Below are positions 1-7,321 of a DNA stretch of 13,562 nucleotides, in pieces. This DNA comes from an uncultured Hungatella sp. (GTDB lineage: Bacteria > Bacillota > Clostridia > Lachnospirales > Lachnospiraceae). The notes beneath the pieces are model-generated. The model was not told where the DNA came from, searched no databases, and saw only the letters and a list, made by a program, of their open reading frames with translations. The translations under genes were made by a program, and so were the position numbers. The stretch lies in NCBI GenBank assembly GCA_910586845.1, contig CAJUJV010000051.1, positions 14,374 through 27,935 of the forward strand, in the 5' to 3' direction. Each line of letters starts with the position of its first letter. Positions within the stretch are counted from its first letter, which is position 1.

Positions 1-81
1 GCAAGAGATTGTGGCCTTTTCTTTTATGCGCAGGCCTCCAAAATACGATTACCGTCTGTCGGCGGCATGGGGGACGCGCGG

Positions 82-132
82 CGGGCAGGGGAAAAATCCT
101 TCTCTGCCCGATTGTACACGGGGCAGAGGAGG
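82..132 (+). promoter_or_regulatory. Two mutually exclusive hairpins in the rnpA leader; one sequesters the rnpA RBS
   Basis: Seen directly: three related segments occur in order. Segment A is 82-92 (CGGGCAGGGGA), segment B is 98-110 (CCTTCTCTGCCCG) and segment C is 121-132 (GGGCAGAGGAGG). A can pair with B over 11 bp (82-92 with 100-110, two G-U pairs, 7-nt loop). B can instead pair with C over 12 contiguous bp (98-109 with 121-132, one G-U pair, 11-nt loop). C ends in the AGGAGG Shine-Dalgarno of rnpA (127-132, 4 nt before the ATG at 137), so the B-C helix covers it entirely, whereas the A-B helix frees it. No U-tract follows A-B, so this does not look like a terminator. Inference: a translational on/off arrangement or an RNA processing structure between rpmH (presumed upstream) and rnpA. 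No known riboswitch aptamer is recognised. Confidence 0.55.
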
Positions 133-136
133 TTTC

Positions 137-481
137 ATGAGAAGATTTCCTTCCGTAAAAAAGAACAGCGATTTTCAGACCGTTTATAAGAACGGAAAAT
201 CCTATGCCAATAAACTGCTTGTCATGTATGTTTATGAGACGGGCAGAGACGAGACCCGCATCGGGATCTCTGTCAGCAAAAAAGTGGGCAACAGTGTGGT
301 ACGACACAGGGTTACCCGGTTAGTAAGGGAAAGCTTTCGATTACACAGAGAGAAGACGAATTCCGGATTAGACATCATCGTGGTTGCCAGGGCGGCGGCC
401 GCAGCTTCAGATTACAAAAAAATTGAAAGTGCATACAGGCACTTGTGCGGACTGCATAACATTATAAGAGAATCGAAGTGA
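137..481 (+). CDS. rnpA: Ribonuclease P protein component
   Basis: Small basic protein subunit of RNase P, which assists the catalytic RNA in removing 5' leaders from pre-tRNA. The 114-aa product is of normal family length. It opens with MRRFPSVKKNSDFQTVYKNG and carries the signature block SKKVGNSVVRHRVTRLVRES (about residues 47-66). The family's usual RNR core (RNRxKR) reads R56-H-R58-V-T-R61 here, so the central Asn and the Lys are replaced. I chose the ATG at 137 because AGGAGG sits at 127-132 and residue 1 matches the usual family start; the frame is open back to a GTG at 11, but that extension has no family similarity that I recognise. The TGA at 479-481 is 6 nt before the yidD ATG. The leader can fold over the RBS (see 82-132). 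Confidence 0.96.
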   Translation: MRRFPSVKKNSDFQTVYKNGKSYANKLLVMYVYETGRDETRIGISVSKKVGNSVVRHRVTRLVRESFRLHREKTNSGLDIIVVARAAAAASDYKKIESAYRHLCGLHNIIRESK

Positions 482-487
482 TTGATC

Positions 488-703
488 ATGATAAAAAAGA
501 TACTGATCATGTGTATCAGAGGGTATCAGATTTTTTTATCCCCTCTGAAAGTAAGATATCACTGTATCTACACGCCTACGTGCTCTCAATACGCCATTGA
601 GGCGCTTCAGAAGTACGGCGTAGTAAAAGGTCTGTGGCTGTCCATCAGGAGGATCCTTCGGTGTCATCCGTGGGCAGAGGGCGGTTATGATCCAGTTCCG
701 TAA
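488..703 (+). CDS. yidD: Membrane protein insertion efficiency factor YidD
   Basis: 71-aa member of the YidD family, a small peripheral inner-membrane protein thought to aid YidC- and Sec-dependent membrane insertion. Visible family marks are the N-terminal amphipathic segment (IKKILIMCIRGYQIFLSPL), the cysteine motif YTPTCSQYAIEAL in mid-protein, and the C-terminal RCHPWAEGGYDPVP, close to the family's RCNPxxxGGxDPVP. The start at ATG 488 is preferred to the in-frame TTG at 482 because a GAAGTG-like purine run at 475-480 lies 7 nt upstream; the SD is weak and translation is probably coupled to rnpA, which stops 6 nt earlier. The yidC start follows after 18 nt, the usual rnpA-yidD-yidC order. 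Confidence 0.93.
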   Translation: MIKKILIMCIRGYQIFLSPLKVRYHCIYTPTCSQYAIEALQKYGVVKGLWLSIRRILRCHPWAEGGYDPVP

Positions 704-721
704 CGATGAGGAGGTAGTTCA

Positions 722-2014
722 TTGGATTTATTAGTTCTGACAAAGACAGGGGGGATCCTGGGTCCCTTTGCCCAGATTCTGGGTTGGATCATGGAGGCGC
801 TGTTCAGGTTTACCAGTACCTTTGGAATCATGAACATCGGTCTCTGTATTATCTTGTTTACCATCGTGATGAAGCTTCTCATGCTTCCTCTTACTCTGAA
901 GCAGCAGAAATCCAGTAAGCTTATGGCTGTGATGCAGCCGGAGCTTCAGGCTATTCAGAAAAAGTATAAAGGCAAAAACGATAATGATTCCATGATGAGG
1001 ATGAATGTTGAGACAAAGGCAGTATATGACAAATACGGCACTTCCATGACCGGCGGCTGTCTGCCCATGCTCATCCAGCTTCCCATCATGTTTGCACTGT
1101 ACCGGGTTATGTATAACATTCCGGCCTATGCAGGTTCTGTGAGAACTTATTTTGACCATATCATAGAGAAGCTGCCGGCGGGGTTTGCCTCATCTGAGGT
1201 ATTTACCAGTCTGGCTGAGACTCATAACCTGGCCAATGCGGATTATACCAATATGGACAAGGTGGTTGATCTTCTCTATAAGCTGACGGACAAGCAGTGG
1301 GAACAGCTGGCAGGAGCATTTCCCGATATTTCCCAGGTTGTGACCTCTGCAGGAGAGAACGTGATCCAGGCTATTAACGGGATGCAGCAGTTCTGGACCA
1401 TGAATATTACCTACACTCCCTTTAATGTGTTGAAGGAGTTTTTGACAGGCAGTTCTGATGTGGCCATGATTACGGCCTTCATTGCGTTTATGATCCCCGT
1501 TCTGTCCGGTCTGACTCAGTGGTACAGCACCAAACTGATGACTGCCGCACAGCCTCAGATGAGCGATGAAGAGAACCCCAGCGCTGCCATGATGAAATCC
1601 ATGAACATCTATATGCCGCTGATGTCTGTAGTATTCTGTTTTACCTTCCCTCTGGGCATCGGACTCTACTGGGTGGCCAGCAGTATCCTGCAGGTAGTAC
1701 AGCAGCTGGGCGTTAATGCCTATCTGAAAAAAGTAGATGTAGATGAACTGATCAGACAGAATGTGGAGAAGGCCAACAGAAAGCGTGCCAGGAAAGGACT
1801 TCCGCCTGAGAAAGTGAACTTGAAGGCCTCCGAAACCTTAAAGAAGCTTCAGGAAGCGGAAAAGAAGGAGGAAACGGCCAGGGCAGCCAAGGTAGCCAAG
1901 TCAAAGGAGCTGGCCAAAGAGTCAACTGCCTACTATAACAAGGATGCCAAACCGGGCAGTCTGGCGGCCAAGGCCAATATGGTGCAGAAGTATAACGAGA
2001 AGCACAACAAATAG
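722..2014 (+). CDS. yidC: YidC/Oxa1-family membrane protein insertase
   Basis: Inserts and folds integral membrane proteins, alone or with SecYEG. The 430-aa product starts at TTG 722, with a strong GAGGAGG at 708-714 (7-nt spacing) and no better ATG nearby. Hydrophobic segments lie at roughly residues 18-55, 112-135, 245-270 and 295-330, with a long extracytoplasmic loop around 136-240. The tail from about residue 345 is Lys/Glu/Ala-rich and cytoplasmic, as in many Gram-positive homologues. The segment GLCIILFTIVMKLLMLPLTLKQQ is the first core helix; the conserved groove arginine of this helix is a lysine here (K51). No lipoprotein signal peptide or lipobox is visible at the N-terminus, unlike Bacillus SpoIIIJ. 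jag follows after 10 nt. Confidence 0.96.
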   Translation: MDLLVLTKTGGILGPFAQILGWIMEALFRFTSTFGIMNIGLCIILFTIVMKLLMLPLTLKQQKSSKLMAVMQPELQAIQKKYKGKNDNDSMMRMNVETKAVYDKYGTSMTGGCLPMLIQLPIMFALYRVMYNIPAYAGSVRTYFDHIIEKLPAGFASSEVFTSLAETHNLANADYTNMDKVVDLLYKLTDKQWEQLAGAFPDISQVVTSAGENVIQAINGMQQFWTMNITYTPFNVLKEFLTGSSDVAMITAFIAFMIPVLSGLTQWYSTKLMTAAQPQMSDEENPSAAMMKSMNIYMPLMSVVFCFTFPLGIGLYWVASSILQVVQQLGVNAYLKKVDVDELIRQNVEKANRKRARKGLPPEKVNLKASETLKKLQEAEKKEETARAAKVAKSKELAKESTAYYNKDAKPGSLAAKANMVQKYNEKHNK

Positions 2015-2024
2015 GAGGGGACCT

Positions 2025-3074
2025 ATGAATATGATTACCGTAACTGCAAAGACTTTGGATGAGGCCATTACCAAAGCTTTGATTGAACTGGGAACTACCA
2101 GCGATAATCTGGATTATGAAGTGATAGAGAAGGGAAGTTCCGGATTTTTAGGTTTTTTTGGTAAGAATGTGGTGATCAGGGCAAAGAAGAAAAAAGAAGA
2201 CGACGACCTGGAAGCATTCCTCACTTCCGGCAGGATTGAGACCGTCTCCGAAGAGCCTGTGAAGGAAAAGAAAAAAGAGACTCCCAGAGAACAGCCGCCC
2301 AGAGAAACACAGGCACCCAAGAAAAATTCTCAGAAAAACAAGCAGAAAAATCAGCAGAAGAACTCCCAGAAGGCTCAGAAAGAAGAGGCTGCTTCCGATA
2401 CAAGGGATGAGACCAGACAGGCGTCCAAAGCTGTATACAGACAGAACCCCAAACCTTCTGTGCCCCCTGTGCAGGAAGCGGAACAGGAGAAGGAGACAGT
2501 TGGGGAATCGGAAGAGAAGAAATCAGCCAAAAAGATCGATGTGGAAGCCTGCGAGAAAGCAGCCAAAGAGTTTTTAAAGCAGGTGTTTGCAGCCATGTCC
2601 ATGGATGTGACTGTGGATACGGTATTTGATGAGAAAGACCGGGAGATGACCGTAAATATGTCCGGTGCAGACATGGGCATCCTGATCGGCAAGAGAGGAC
2701 AGACCTTGGATTCTCTTCAGTACCTTACCAGCCTTGTGGTAAATAAGGAATGCGACGGCTATGTGAGAGTGAAGCTGGATACGGAGAACTACAGGGAGAG
2801 AAGAAAAGAAACTCTGGAAACTCTGGCCAGAAATATCGCTTATAAGGTAAAGAGAACCAGGAGAAGCGTGTCTCTGGAGCCCATGAATCCCTATGAGAGA
2901 AGAATCATCCATGCGGCTCTTCAGAGCGACAGATACGTGGTTACTAGAAGCGAAGGAGAAGATCCTTTCCGCCATGTGGTGATCTCTCTTAAGAGAGAAG
3001 AAAAAGGCAGGAGAGAGGGAAGAAGGAACCACGGTCAGAATCAGTCTCAGAGCCACAGCCAGGAACAGGAATAA
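2025..3074 (+). CDS. khpB: RNA-binding protein Jag/KhpB (Jag-N, KH and R3H domains)
   Basis: Jag (KhpB, EloR) is an RNA-binding regulator that in other Firmicutes pairs with KhpA and affects cell elongation and division. The 349-aa product shows the three expected parts. A Jag-N domain spans about residues 3-52 (ITVTAKTLDEAITKAL...GFLGFFGKNVVIRAK). A long charged, low-complexity linker rich in K, Q, N, S and E covers about 55-170. A C-terminal KH domain with GxxG loop G222-K-R-G225 is followed by an R3H domain with the Rx3H pattern R292-R-I-I-H296 and a basic tail to 349. The ATG at 2025 has AGGAGG at 2013-2018, overlapping the yidC stop, so translation is probably coupled. The frame is open upstream but that stretch lies inside yidC and is not coding. 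Confidence 0.94.
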   Translation: MNMITVTAKTLDEAITKALIELGTTSDNLDYEVIEKGSSGFLGFFGKNVVIRAKKKKEDDDLEAFLTSGRIETVSEEPVKEKKKETPREQPPRETQAPKKNSQKNKQKNQQKNSQKAQKEEAASDTRDETRQASKAVYRQNPKPSVPPVQEAEQEKETVGESEEKKSAKKIDVEACEKAAKEFLKQVFAAMSMDVTVDTVFDEKDREMTVNMSGADMGILIGKRGQTLDSLQYLTSLVVNKECDGYVRVKLDTENYRERRKETLETLARNIAYKVKRTRRSVSLEPMNPYERRIIHAALQSDRYVVTRSEGEDPFRHVVISLKREEKGRREGRRNHGQNQSQSHSQEQE

Positions 3075-3098
3075 GATTATCATAAGTATGGAACAGTC

Positions 3099-3130
3099 AG
3101 TAAGACGGGGAAGAATTTCTCCGTCTTACT
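3099..3130 (+). promoter_or_regulatory. 14-bp hairpin in the jag-mnmE intergenic gap
   Basis: Arms 3099-3112 and 3117-3130 pair over 14 contiguous bp (one G-U) around a GAAT tetraloop. The outer ten base pairs, AGTAAGACGG against CCGTCTTACT, are perfect. It lies 25 nt after the jag stop and 9 nt before the GGAAGG presumed to serve mnmE. The following sequence (TGATTATAGG) has no U-tract, so an efficient intrinsic terminator is doubtful; an RNase processing site, mRNA-stabilising hairpin or leaky attenuator is more plausible (inference). Confidence 0.6.
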
Positions 3131-3153
3131 TGATTATAGGAAGGATGGGAGAT

Positions 3154-4548
3154 ATGAGGAATACGGACACCATCGCAGCTGTCGCTACGGCCATGAGCAG
3201 TTCGGGGATCGGTATCATCAGAGTCAGCGGGGATGAAGCATTTTCCATTGGAGATCAGATCTTCAGAAAATACAGGTCAGATGACGAAGAGAGCCATCTG
3301 TGGAATCCGGGTCAGGAATCCCACAAGGTTTTTTACGGACATATCTGTGACAGGGGAGAGATCGTGGACGAGGTCATGGTTCTCGTGATGAAGGGACCTC
3401 ACAGCTATACGGCAGAGGATACCATAGAGATCCAGTGTCATGGAGGAATTCTGGTGATGAAAAAGATCCTTGAGACCGTGATCCGGTATGGAGCAAGGCC
3501 GGCAGAGCCGGGAGAATTTACGAAGAGGGCATTTTTAAACGGAAGAATGGATCTGTCCCAGGCCGAGGCGGTCATGGATGTGATCAATGCCCGGAATCAA
3601 TATGCCCTGAAAAGTTCGGTGAGTCAGCTGAACGGAAAGGTCTCCGGAAAAATAAGAGAGCTGAGAGCGAAGATCCTCTATGAGATCGCTTTTATCGAGT
3701 CTGCCCTGGATGATCCGGAACATATCTCTCTGGACGGATATCCGGACCGTTTGAGACAGATCCTTAAGCCTGTTATAGAGGAGACGGAGAAGCTTCTTGA
3801 TTCTGCCGACAACGGGAGAGTGATGAAGGAAGGGATTCGGACCGTGATTCTGGGCAAGCCCAATGCGGGCAAGTCTTCTTTGATGAATGTTCTTCTGGGA
3901 GAAGAGAGAGCCATTGTCACGGATATCGCAGGGACTACCAGGGATATTCTGGAAGAACAGATCCAACTGGAGGGGATCAGCCTTAATGTAGTGGATACGG
4001 CAGGGATCAGGAATACGAGCGACGTGGTGGAACAGATCGGAGTGACAAGAGCAAAAAATGCGGCGGAGTCAGCAGATCTGATCATCTATGTGGTGGATTC
4101 TTCCGTTCCCCTGGATGACAACGACAGGCATATTATGGAGATGATAAAAGGACAGAAGGCGGTGATCCTTCTGAACAAGACCGATCTGCCGGCAGTGGTG
4201 GGTGTAGAGGATCTGATAAAACTTACAGAATATCCCATCATCGGCATCTCCGCAAAGGAAGGAACCGGCATCGATGAGCTGGAGGATCAGGTCAAGTCCA
4301 TGTTTTATGAGGGAGAGATCGATTTTAACGATCAGATTTATATTACCAGCGTCCGCCATAAAACAGCATTGACGGAAAGCTGCCGCAGCCTTAAGATGGT
4401 TATGGAAAGCATCGATTCAGGAATGCCGGAAGATTTTTATTCCATTGATCTTATGGATGCCTATGAACAGCTGGGGACGATTATAGGAGAAGCGGTGGAA
4501 GAGGACCTGATCAATGAAATATTCGGCAGATTCTGTACAGGAAAGTAG
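3154..4548 (+). CDS. mnmE: tRNA uridine-5-carboxymethylaminomethyl GTPase MnmE
   Basis: GTPase that, with MnmG, modifies C5 of the wobble uridine (U34) of certain tRNAs. From ATG 3154 the product is 464 aa, the usual family size. Order of domains: N-terminal folate-binding/dimerisation domain (about 1-119, DTIAAVATAMSSSGIGIIRVSG...), helical domain, an inserted Ras-like G domain with P-loop G234KPNAGKS, switch IAGTTRD, D281-T-A-G284, N341KTD344 and SAKEG, then the end of the helical domain with the C-terminal FCTGK, whose C461 is the conserved catalytic cysteine. Start choice: GGAAGG at 3139-3144 lies 9 nt before ATG 3154. The in-frame ATG at 3145 touches the SD, and the one at 3088 would translate through the hairpin at 3099-3130 with no SD, so both are less likely. 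mnmG begins 15 nt after the stop. Confidence 0.96.
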   Translation: MRNTDTIAAVATAMSSSGIGIIRVSGDEAFSIGDQIFRKYRSDDEESHLWNPGQESHKVFYGHICDRGEIVDEVMVLVMKGPHSYTAEDTIEIQCHGGILVMKKILETVIRYGARPAEPGEFTKRAFLNGRMDLSQAEAVMDVINARNQYALKSSVSQLNGKVSGKIRELRAKILYEIAFIESALDDPEHISLDGYPDRLRQILKPVIEETEKLLDSADNGRVMKEGIRTVILGKPNAGKSSLMNVLLGEERAIVTDIAGTTRDILEEQIQLEGISLNVVDTAGIRNTSDVVEQIGVTRAKNAAESADLIIYVVDSSVPLDDNDRHIMEMIKGQKAVILLNKTDLPAVVGVEDLIKLTEYPIIGISAKEGTGIDELEDQVKSMFYEGEIDFNDQIYITSVRHKTALTESCRSLKMVMESIDSGMPEDFYSIDLMDAYEQLGTIIGEAVEEDLINEIFGRFCTGK

Positions 4549-4563
4549 AAGGAGACAAAAGTC

Positions 4564-6453
4564 ATGCCTTATTTGGAAGAAACATATGACGTGGTGGTAG
4601 CAGGCGGTGGACATGCAGGATGTGAGGCGGCTCTGGCCTGTGCCAGACTTGGGCTGGAGACGATCATGTTTACGGTCAGCGTGGACAGTATCGCTCTTAT
4701 GCCCTGCAACCCCAATATAGGAGGAAGTTCCAAGGGCCATCTGGTACGGGAGCTGGATGCTCTCGGTGGAGAGATGGGCAAAAATATTGACAAGACATTT
4801 ATCCAGTCAAAGATGTTAAATGAATCAAAAGGTCCTGCCGTACACTCCCTGAGAGCTCAGGCCGATAAACAGGAATATACGAGGCAGATGAGAAAAACCC
4901 TGGAGAACACGGACCATCTGACCATACGACAGGCGGAGGTGTCGGAGATTCTGGTGGAGGCCGGGAAGATACAGGGAGTAAAAACCCTGTCCGGCGCCGT
5001 GTATCACAGCAGGGCAGTGATTCTGGCTACAGGAACTTATCTGAATGCCAGATGTATCTACGGGGATGTCAGCAATCCTACAGGTCCCAACGGCCTTCAG
5101 GCGGCCACCCATCTGACAGATTCCCTGAAAGCCAACGGGGTGGAGATGTTTCGTTTTAAGACAGGGACCCCGGCCAGAGTGGATAAACGAAGCATCGATT
5201 TCTCCAGGATGGAGGAACAGTTGGGTGATAAGAGGATTGTACCTTTCTCTTTTTCCACAGATCCGGAATCCATACAGAAGGATCAGGTATCCTGCTGGCT
5301 TACTTACACGAACGAGGAGACACATAAGATCATCCGGGCCAATCTGGATCGTTCTCCATTGTTCTCCGGGGCTATCGAGGGAACCGGTCCCAGATACTGC
5401 CCTTCTATCGAGGACAAGGTAGTAAAATTTCCCGATAAGGAAAGACATCAGGTGTTTATTGAACCCGAGGGATTATATACAAATGAGATGTATCTGGGAG
5501 GCATGTCCAGTTCTCTGCCGGAGGATGTCCAGCATGCCATGTACAAGACGGTTCCGGGTCTTGAAAATGTAAAGATCGTGAGAAACGCCTACGCGATCGA
5601 GTATGACTGTATTAATTCCCTGCAGCTTAAGGCGACGCTGGAATTTAAGGCCATTGAGGGGCTGTTCAGCGGGGGCCAGTTTAACGGAAGTTCCGGATAT
5701 GAGGAAGCGGCGGTTCAGGGATTCATGGCAGGTGTAAATGCAGCTATGAAGCTGCTGGGAAGAAAACAGTATGTTCTTGACAGGTCTCAGGCCTACATCG
5801 GAGTCCTGATCGACGATCTGGTGACAAAAGAGAATCATGAGCCTTACCGGATGATGACTTCCAGGGCAGAATATCGTCTTCTTCTCCGGCAGGATAATGC
5901 GGACCTGCGTCTCCGTGCCATCGGTCATGAGATCGGTCTCGTGAGTGATGAGGAGTATGAGAGAACTGTTCGGAAGGAAAAAGATATCCTGGCAGAAGTG
6001 GAGAGACTGGAAAATACGAACATCGGAGCCAGTGAGAGAGTTCAGAATTTCCTCAGAGCCCATGGAAGCACAGAGTTAAAGACAGGGGCTACTCTGGCCG
6101 AACTGGTGAGAAGGCCGGAACTTGACTATTTTATGTTAACTGAGATTGATGAAAAAATGCCTGATTTACTGGAGGATACAGCAGAACAGGTTAACATAAA
6201 TATAAAGTATGAAGGCTATATCCGACGTCAGAAACAGCAGGTGGCACAGTTTAAGAAACTGGAGTCCAGAAAGCTGAGTGTGGATTTTGATTACAGTACG
6301 GTTAACAGTCTCCGAAAGGAGGCAGTTCAGAAATTAAACCAGTTCAAGCCTATGTCCATCGGGCAGGCATCCAGAATATCGGGAGTGTCGCCGGCGGACA
6401 TCTCGGTGCTTCTGGTACATCTGGAGCAGAGCCGGCGTGGAAGAAGGGAGTGA
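4564..6453 (+). CDS. mnmG: tRNA uridine-5-carboxymethylaminomethyl enzyme MnmG (GidA)
   Basis: FAD-dependent partner of MnmE in forming the 5-carboxymethylaminomethyl group on tRNA U34. The 629-aa length is typical. The N-terminus has the dinucleotide-binding fingerprint G14GGHAG19 in YDVVVAGGGHAGCEAALA, followed by the conserved block CNPNIGGSSKGHLVRELDALGG. The middle has LATGTYLNARCIYGD and the late FAD-domain signature GLFSGGQFNGSSGYEEAAVQG. The C-terminal helical domain, implicated in MnmE and tRNA binding, includes YEGYIRRQKQQV and ends in the helix-hairpin RISGVSPADISVLLVHL. The ATG at 4564 has AAGGAG at 4549-4554, 9 nt upstream. rsmG follows after 6 nt, the conserved mnmE-mnmG-rsmG order. 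Confidence 0.97.
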   Translation: MPYLEETYDVVVAGGGHAGCEAALACARLGLETIMFTVSVDSIALMPCNPNIGGSSKGHLVRELDALGGEMGKNIDKTFIQSKMLNESKGPAVHSLRAQADKQEYTRQMRKTLENTDHLTIRQAEVSEILVEAGKIQGVKTLSGAVYHSRAVILATGTYLNARCIYGDVSNPTGPNGLQAATHLTDSLKANGVEMFRFKTGTPARVDKRSIDFSRMEEQLGDKRIVPFSFSTDPESIQKDQVSCWLTYTNEETHKIIRANLDRSPLFSGAIEGTGPRYCPSIEDKVVKFPDKERHQVFIEPEGLYTNEMYLGGMSSSLPEDVQHAMYKTVPGLENVKIVRNAYAIEYDCINSLQLKATLEFKAIEGLFSGGQFNGSSGYEEAAVQGFMAGVNAAMKLLGRKQYVLDRSQAYIGVLIDDLVTKENHEPYRMMTSRAEYRLLLRQDNADLRLRAIGHEIGLVSDEEYERTVRKEKDILAEVERLENTNIGASERVQNFLRAHGSTELKTGATLAELVRRPELDYFMLTEIDEKMPDLLEDTAEQVNINIKYEGYIRRQKQQVAQFKKLESRKLSVDFDYSTVNSLRKEAVQKLNQFKPMSIGQASRISGVSPADISVLLVHLEQSRRGRRE

Positions 6454-6459
6454 CGGACT

Positions 6460-7188
6460 GTGAGAGAAGAGTTTGATAATTTAATGAGACAGGGTGCAAA
6501 GGAACTGTCTGTCGAACTGTCAGGCAGTCAGATGGATGAATTTTACCGGTATTATGAGCTTCTCACAGAGTGGAACAAGGTGATGAATCTGACCGCCATC
6601 ACAGAGCTTCATGAAGTGGTGACAAAACATTTTCTGGACAGCCTGTCGCTGGTGAAGGCGGTTTCTGCGGGGGAGTTGGAGGAGGCCCGGATTTTGGATC
6701 TGGGCACAGGAGCCGGATTTCCCGGTATCCCCTTAAAGATTGCTTTTCCTGATATGAAGGTGACCCTTCTTGATTCCCTGAACAAGAGGATCAGATTTCT
6801 TCAGCAGGTAGTCAGCGAGCTGAACCTTTCGGAGGTAGAGGCGGTTCACGGCAGGGCGGAGGATTATGGAAGGCAGAGAGAATTTCGGGAAAACTATGAT
6901 TTCTGTGTCTCACGGGCCGTGGCTAATTTTTCGACTCTGGCCGAGTATTGTCTTCCATTTGTCAGGAAAGGTGGATATTTTATCTCATATAAATCCTCGG
7001 ATGTGGAAAAAGAACTGGAAGCCGGGGATAAGGCCTTAAAGGTATTAGGAGGAAGACTGGAAACTGTTGTTGATTTTTATCTTCCGGGATCCCAGATGTA
7101 CAGAAAACTGGTGAAAGTGAAGAAAGAAAAAAATACACCCGAGAAATATCCAAGAAAAGCGGGGCTTCCCGGAAAAGAACCTCTGTAG
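6460..7188 (+). CDS. rsmG: 16S rRNA (guanine-N7) methyltransferase RsmG (GidB)
   Basis: SAM-dependent methyltransferase of the GidB family that methylates N7 of a guanine in the 16S rRNA 530 loop (G527 in E. coli numbering). The 242-aa product starts at GTG 6460, 6 nt after the mnmG stop, with GGGAG at 6446-6450 giving 9-nt spacing. Family marks: LTEWNKVMNLTAI near residue 35, HFLDSL near 57, and the SAM-binding glycine loop LDLGTGAGFPGIPL (about 79-92), then VTLLDSLNKRIRFLQQV. SRAVANFSTLAEYCLPFVRKGG provides the later catalytic-domain strands. The C-terminal 20 or so residues (KKEKNTPEKYPRKAG...) form a basic tail beyond the usual end of the fold. It is the last gene of the + strand run before a strong terminator. 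Confidence 0.95.
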   Translation: MREEFDNLMRQGAKELSVELSGSQMDEFYRYYELLTEWNKVMNLTAITELHEVVTKHFLDSLSLVKAVSAGELEEARILDLGTGAGFPGIPLKIAFPDMKVTLLDSLNKRIRFLQQVVSELNLSEVEAVHGRAEDYGRQREFRENYDFCVSRAVANFSTLAEYCLPFVRKGGYFISYKSSDVEKELEAGDKALKVLGGRLETVVDFYLPGSQMYRKLVKVKKEKNTPEKYPRKAGLPGKEPL

Positions 7189-7248
7189 AATTGAATCAGT
7201 AGAAGAACGGATTTCTGTCCAGGGATTGAATTATCGGGCATAGAAAGA

Positions 7249-7292
7249 CTGCCGGGAAACAGCGGATCGAAAAACGCTGAATTTCCCGGCAG
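7249..7292. terminator. Strong hairpin between convergent genes, probable bidirectional terminator
   Basis: Arms 7249-7264 and 7275-7292 form a 16-bp stem: CTGCCGGGAAA with TTTCCCGGCAG, then CAGCG with CGCTG, separated by a 2-nt bulge (7280-7281), with a 10-nt loop. It lies 61 nt after the rsmG stop and 29 nt beyond the 3' end of the minus-strand hydrolase gene. On the minus strand the stem is followed by TCTTTCTATG, moderately U-rich; on the + strand the downstream sequence is only weakly U-rich. The remaining bases of the 7189-7321 gap show nothing further. Confidence 0.72.
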
Positions 7293-7321
7293 CCAGCAGT
7301 TACTCTTGTAAAGGTGTTATA

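Noticed and set aside
11..136. N-terminal extension of the rnpA frame from a GTG at 11
   Set aside because: No ribosome binding site, no similarity to RnpA N-termini, and a strong SD directly before the ATG at 137.
1944..2024. N-terminal extension of jag
   Set aside because: It is out-of-frame sequence within the end of yidC; the ATG at 2025 has a strong SD and starts the Jag-N domain.
3088..3153. MnmE start at ATG 3088
   Set aside because: No SD, would translate through a 14-bp hairpin, and adds residues before the conserved N-terminus.
4825..6063. Long minus-strand open frames opposite mnmG (and similar ones opposite yidC, jag and mnmE)
   Set aside because: They are shadows of well-supported genes, lack ribosome binding sites and encode no recognisable domain.
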